Program-made: the position numbers and the translations under genes
Assembly (NCBI GenBank): GCA_002359425.1
Contig: DEMY01000043.1
Coordinates: 84,846-93,075, forward strand
Length of the DNA stretch: 8,230 nt
Origin: Clostridiales bacterium UBA2658
GTDB lineage: Bacteria; Bacillota; Clostridia; Oscillospirales; Oscillospiraceae
Direction of reading: 5' to 3'
In this document: positions 6,009-8,230 of the stretch, in pieces
How positions within the stretch are numbered: position 1 is the stretch's first letter
Layout of the letters: each line of letters starts with the position of its first letter
The notes under the pieces: generated by a model
What the model was told of the DNA's origin: nothing
Database searches by the model: none
Seen by the model: the letters and a program-made list of their open reading frames with translations, nothing else

Positions 6009-6031
6009 CACTCTCCGGCCGAGAGTGCTAA
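6005..6031 (+). promoter_or_regulatory. Second, degenerate CIRCE-like operator
   Basis: A perfect right arm GAGTGCTAA (6023-6031) is preceded at exactly nine bases by CCAACACTC (6005-6013), which matches the left-arm consensus at six of nine positions. It shares 6005-6008 with the right arm of CIRCE 1, and the two centres are 23 bp apart, about two helical turns. The matching spacing makes a real second HrcA site plausible, but the weak left arm leaves doubt. Confidence 0.6.
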
Positions 6032-6064
6032 TTTTGCTCCGGCGCTGAGAAAGGAGCGCGTATC

Positions 6065-7162
6065 ATGGATATCAGTGAGCGCAAGAAAAAGATACTGACA
6101 GCCGTGATAGACGCCTATATCGCTACGGCAGAGCCGGTCGGCTCAAAGCTGATCGCCCAGTCCGGCGGACTCGACCTCTCCAGCGCCACCATTCGCAACG
6201 AGCTTGCGGAGCTGACCGCCATGGGCTATCTCGAACAGCCGCACACGTCGGCGGGCCGCGTCCCCTCCCCAAAGGCCTACCGGCTCTATGTAAACGAGCT
6301 CATGGAGCGTCAGCGCCTTTCCATGGAGGAGACCGAACGCATTAACGACGCTATGAATTTGAAGATGCAGCAGCTCGACAAGCTCATGTCGGACGTTGGC
6401 CGGCTTGCCTCCGCGCTCACGCAATACCCCGCGGTCGCCCTTGCCGCCCCCGTTGCGGCGACCATCACGCGCTATGACCTCATCTATGTCGATGTGGACA
6501 CCTTCATCGTCGTCGTCATGCTCGATGGGCAGGACGTTGAAAACAAGCTCATCCACCTCCCATTTTCGGTGGACAGGGGCATGATCCAGCGCCTTTCAAC
6601 GGTGTTCAATACCGATTTTACCGGCATCACGGTTGACCGGATTACGCCGGACCTCATCGACCGATCCGAGCGTGCCTGCGGCGATACGATGGGCCTTGTC
6701 TCCGTCGTCGCCGCTTTTGCCATCGACACGCTGCAGTACGCGGGGCGGGGCGAAGCGATCCTCTCCGGCGCTTCAAACCTTTTGAGCCAGCCCGAGTTTC
6801 GCGACCCGGACAAAGCGCACGAGATTTTGTCCTATCTGTCGGACAGCGAAAACCTTTTGGGTTTTCCGGCGGCGGAGGGAGAGGACGACGACATTCAGGT
6901 CCTAATTGGGCCGGAAAATGTTGCGGAGGAATTAAAGGACTCCAGCGTTGTCATTGCGCGTTATAACGCGGGCGACAATATGCGGGGCATTATCGGCGTC
7001 GTCGGCCCGACCAGGATGGACTATTCGGGCGTCGCCGCCAAGCTCCGCTACATCGCGTCGGGACTCAGCCGGCTTTTAGTCGCGCCCGAGCCGCCGCGCG
7101 GATTTGAGAAACTGCAGGTAAAGGAGATGACAAAAGATGAGCGAAAAGACAGCACAAAATGA
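6065..7162 (+). CDS. hrcA: Heat-inducible transcription repressor HrcA
   Basis: A 365-residue repressor that binds CIRCE and shuts off class I heat-shock operons; GroEL normally keeps it active, and heat titrates the chaperonin away. The N-terminal winged helix (about 1-78) has the family signature LSSATIRNELAEL followed by GYLEQPHTSAGRVPS. A GAF-like core with an inserted dimerisation domain follows, and near the end comes MRGIIGVVGPTRMDYSGVAAKL (306-327). The start is supported by AAGGAG at 6051-6056, 8 nt upstream. The protein is about 20 residues longer than typical: a charged tail after SRLL, encoded where the grpE ribosome binding site lies. It overlaps grpE by 26 nt. Being first in its own CIRCE-controlled operon, it represses itself. 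Confidence 0.97.
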   Translation: MDISERKKKILTAVIDAYIATAEPVGSKLIAQSGGLDLSSATIRNELAELTAMGYLEQPHTSAGRVPSPKAYRLYVNELMERQRLSMEETERINDAMNLKMQQLDKLMSDVGRLASALTQYPAVALAAPVAATITRYDLIYVDVDTFIVVVMLDGQDVENKLIHLPFSVDRGMIQRLSTVFNTDFTGITVDRITPDLIDRSERACGDTMGLVSVVAAFAIDTLQYAGRGEAILSGASNLLSQPEFRDPDKAHEILSYLSDSENLLGFPAAEGEDDDIQVLIGPENVAEELKDSSVVIARYNAGDNMRGIIGVVGPTRMDYSGVAAKLRYIASGLSRLLVAPEPPRGFEKLQVKEMTKDERKDSTK

Positions 7163-7727
7163 CGCCGCCGAGGAGAAGAAGGCCGCTTCCGAAGAAACGC
7201 CCGAGACTCCGAAGCAGAACGTCAAAAAAGATACAAAGTCCGCTCCCACAGAAGAAAAGTCCAAAAAGAAAAAGGATAAGTCAGAGGAGGAGCTTGAAAC
7301 GCTGAAGAAAGAGCTCGCCGAAGAAAAAGACAAGTACCTTCGCATTTTGGCGGAGTACGACAACTACCGCAAGCGCAGCCAGAAGGAGCGCGAGAGCATC
7401 TATGCGGACGTCCGCGGCGACATGGTTGAAAAATTTCTCCCGGTTTACGACAACCTCGAACGCGCCTTGAAGCAGGCAACGACCGACGAGGCGTATTACA
7501 AAGGCGTCGAGATGATTATGACGCAGTTTAAGGAGATCATGGCGAATGCCGGCGTTTCCGAAATTGAAGTCGCCGCCGGCGCCGCCTTTGACCCCGCGCT
7601 TCACAACGCCGTGATGCACGTCGAGGACGAAAACCTTGGGGAAAGCGTTATCGCGGAGGAATTCCAGAAGGGCTTTAAGCTCGGCGACAAGGTCCTGCGC
7701 TTTAGCATCGTCAAGGTTGCAAACTAA
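7137..7727 (+). CDS. grpE: Nucleotide exchange factor GrpE
   Basis: A 196-residue co-chaperone that speeds ADP release from DnaK. Residues 1-50 are a disordered, Lys/Glu/Ala-rich tail; about 50-95 form the long dimeric helix (EELETLKKELAEEKDK, LAEYDNYRKRSQKER); KFLPVYDNLERAL (99-111) belongs to the helical bundle; and the C-terminal beta domain that contacts the DnaK ATPase has FDPALHNAVMHVED (151-164) and the end GFKLGDKVLRFSIVKVAN. The start at 7137 has AAAGGAG at 7120-7126, inside the hrcA reading frame, so translation is probably coupled to hrcA by the 26-nt overlap. dnaK starts 67 nt downstream. Length and domain order are ordinary. Confidence 0.97.
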   Translation: MSEKTAQNDAAEEKKAASEETPETPKQNVKKDTKSAPTEEKSKKKKDKSEEELETLKKELAEEKDKYLRILAEYDNYRKRSQKERESIYADVRGDMVEKFLPVYDNLERALKQATTDEAYYKGVEMIMTQFKEIMANAGVSEIEVAAGAAFDPALHNAVMHVEDENLGESVIAEEFQKGFKLGDKVLRFSIVKVAN

Positions 7728-7736
7728 AGGGATACA

Positions 7737-7761
7737 ATTTTGGGCTTACGCCCGTTAAAAT
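7737..7761 (+). other. Stem-loop between grpE and dnaK
   Basis: ATTTTGGGC (7737-7745) pairs with GCCC and AAAAT (7750-7753, 7757-7761) across a three-base bulge, with a TTAC loop. No U-run follows, so it is not a good terminator. It could be a processing or stability element that sets the high level of dnaK relative to hrcA and grpE; this is inference. Confidence 0.35.
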
Positions 7762-7782
7762 CCAATATGGAACATTTATTAA

Positions 7783-8230
<448 letters not shown>

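Noticed and set aside
5922..6098. Small + strand open frame beginning MNKVSIRFPN
   Set aside because: It runs through the hrcA promoter and both CIRCE elements into hrcA; the upstream GGGAG is only two bases from the ATG.
6143..6556. Leftward open frame of 137 residues within hrcA
   Set aside because: It is antisense to an unmistakable hrcA and has Val/Gly-rich composition typical of GC-rich shadow frames.
7733..7768. Internal promoter for dnaK (TAAAAT at 7756-7761)
   Set aside because: The -10 is acceptable but no -35 lies at 16-18 nt, and the bases are part of a stem-loop.

Overview
The window looks like chromosomal DNA from a fairly GC-rich, motile, Gram-positive anaerobe, most likely a clostridium (Oscillospirales-like by general impression; this is inference). 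Supporting observations are strong AAGGAGG-type ribosome binding sites, well-spaced sigma-A promoters, CIRCE operators in front of an hrcA-grpE-dnaK operon, a surface protein with SLH domains, and a DnaK N-terminus without the roughly 25-residue insert seen in proteobacterial DnaK. No transposase, integrase, tRNA, rRNA or CRISPR array is visible. The content is mostly housekeeping.

Left part (1-1778, + strand): the 3' end of a HisJ-family PHP histidinol-phosphatase, then rpiB (ribose-5-phosphate isomerase B), a 69-residue single-pass membrane protein 11 nt behind rpiB, and rpmE (zinc-type ribosomal protein L31). rpmE has its own near-consensus promoter, a short structured leader and a terminator.

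Middle part (1784-5870, - strand): three genes read leftward. cheB (chemotaxis methylesterase) comes first, then a lone 2-hydroxyacyl-CoA dehydratase/benzoyl-CoA reductase D-component family protein, then a secreted protein with three SLH domains and a transglutaminase-like domain. Each has a promoter candidate, so they may be separate units that share an orientation. Two strong terminators lie back to back at 1752-1822, where the two transcription directions converge.

Right part (5955-8230, + strand): the class I heat-shock operon hrcA-grpE-dnaK, with dnaK cut by the window edge. HrcA is the CIRCE repressor, GrpE the nucleotide exchange factor for DnaK, and DnaK the Hsp70 chaperone. The operator region is more elaborate than a single CIRCE: two CIRCE-spaced inverted repeats overlap, and a further half-site sits on the -10. 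cheB and hrcA diverge from one intergenic region of about 270 bases (5793-6064).

I see no clearly new multi-gene system. The points most worth a second look are the compound CIRCE region, the orphan dehydratase subunit, the small membrane protein and the possible L31 leader RNA.
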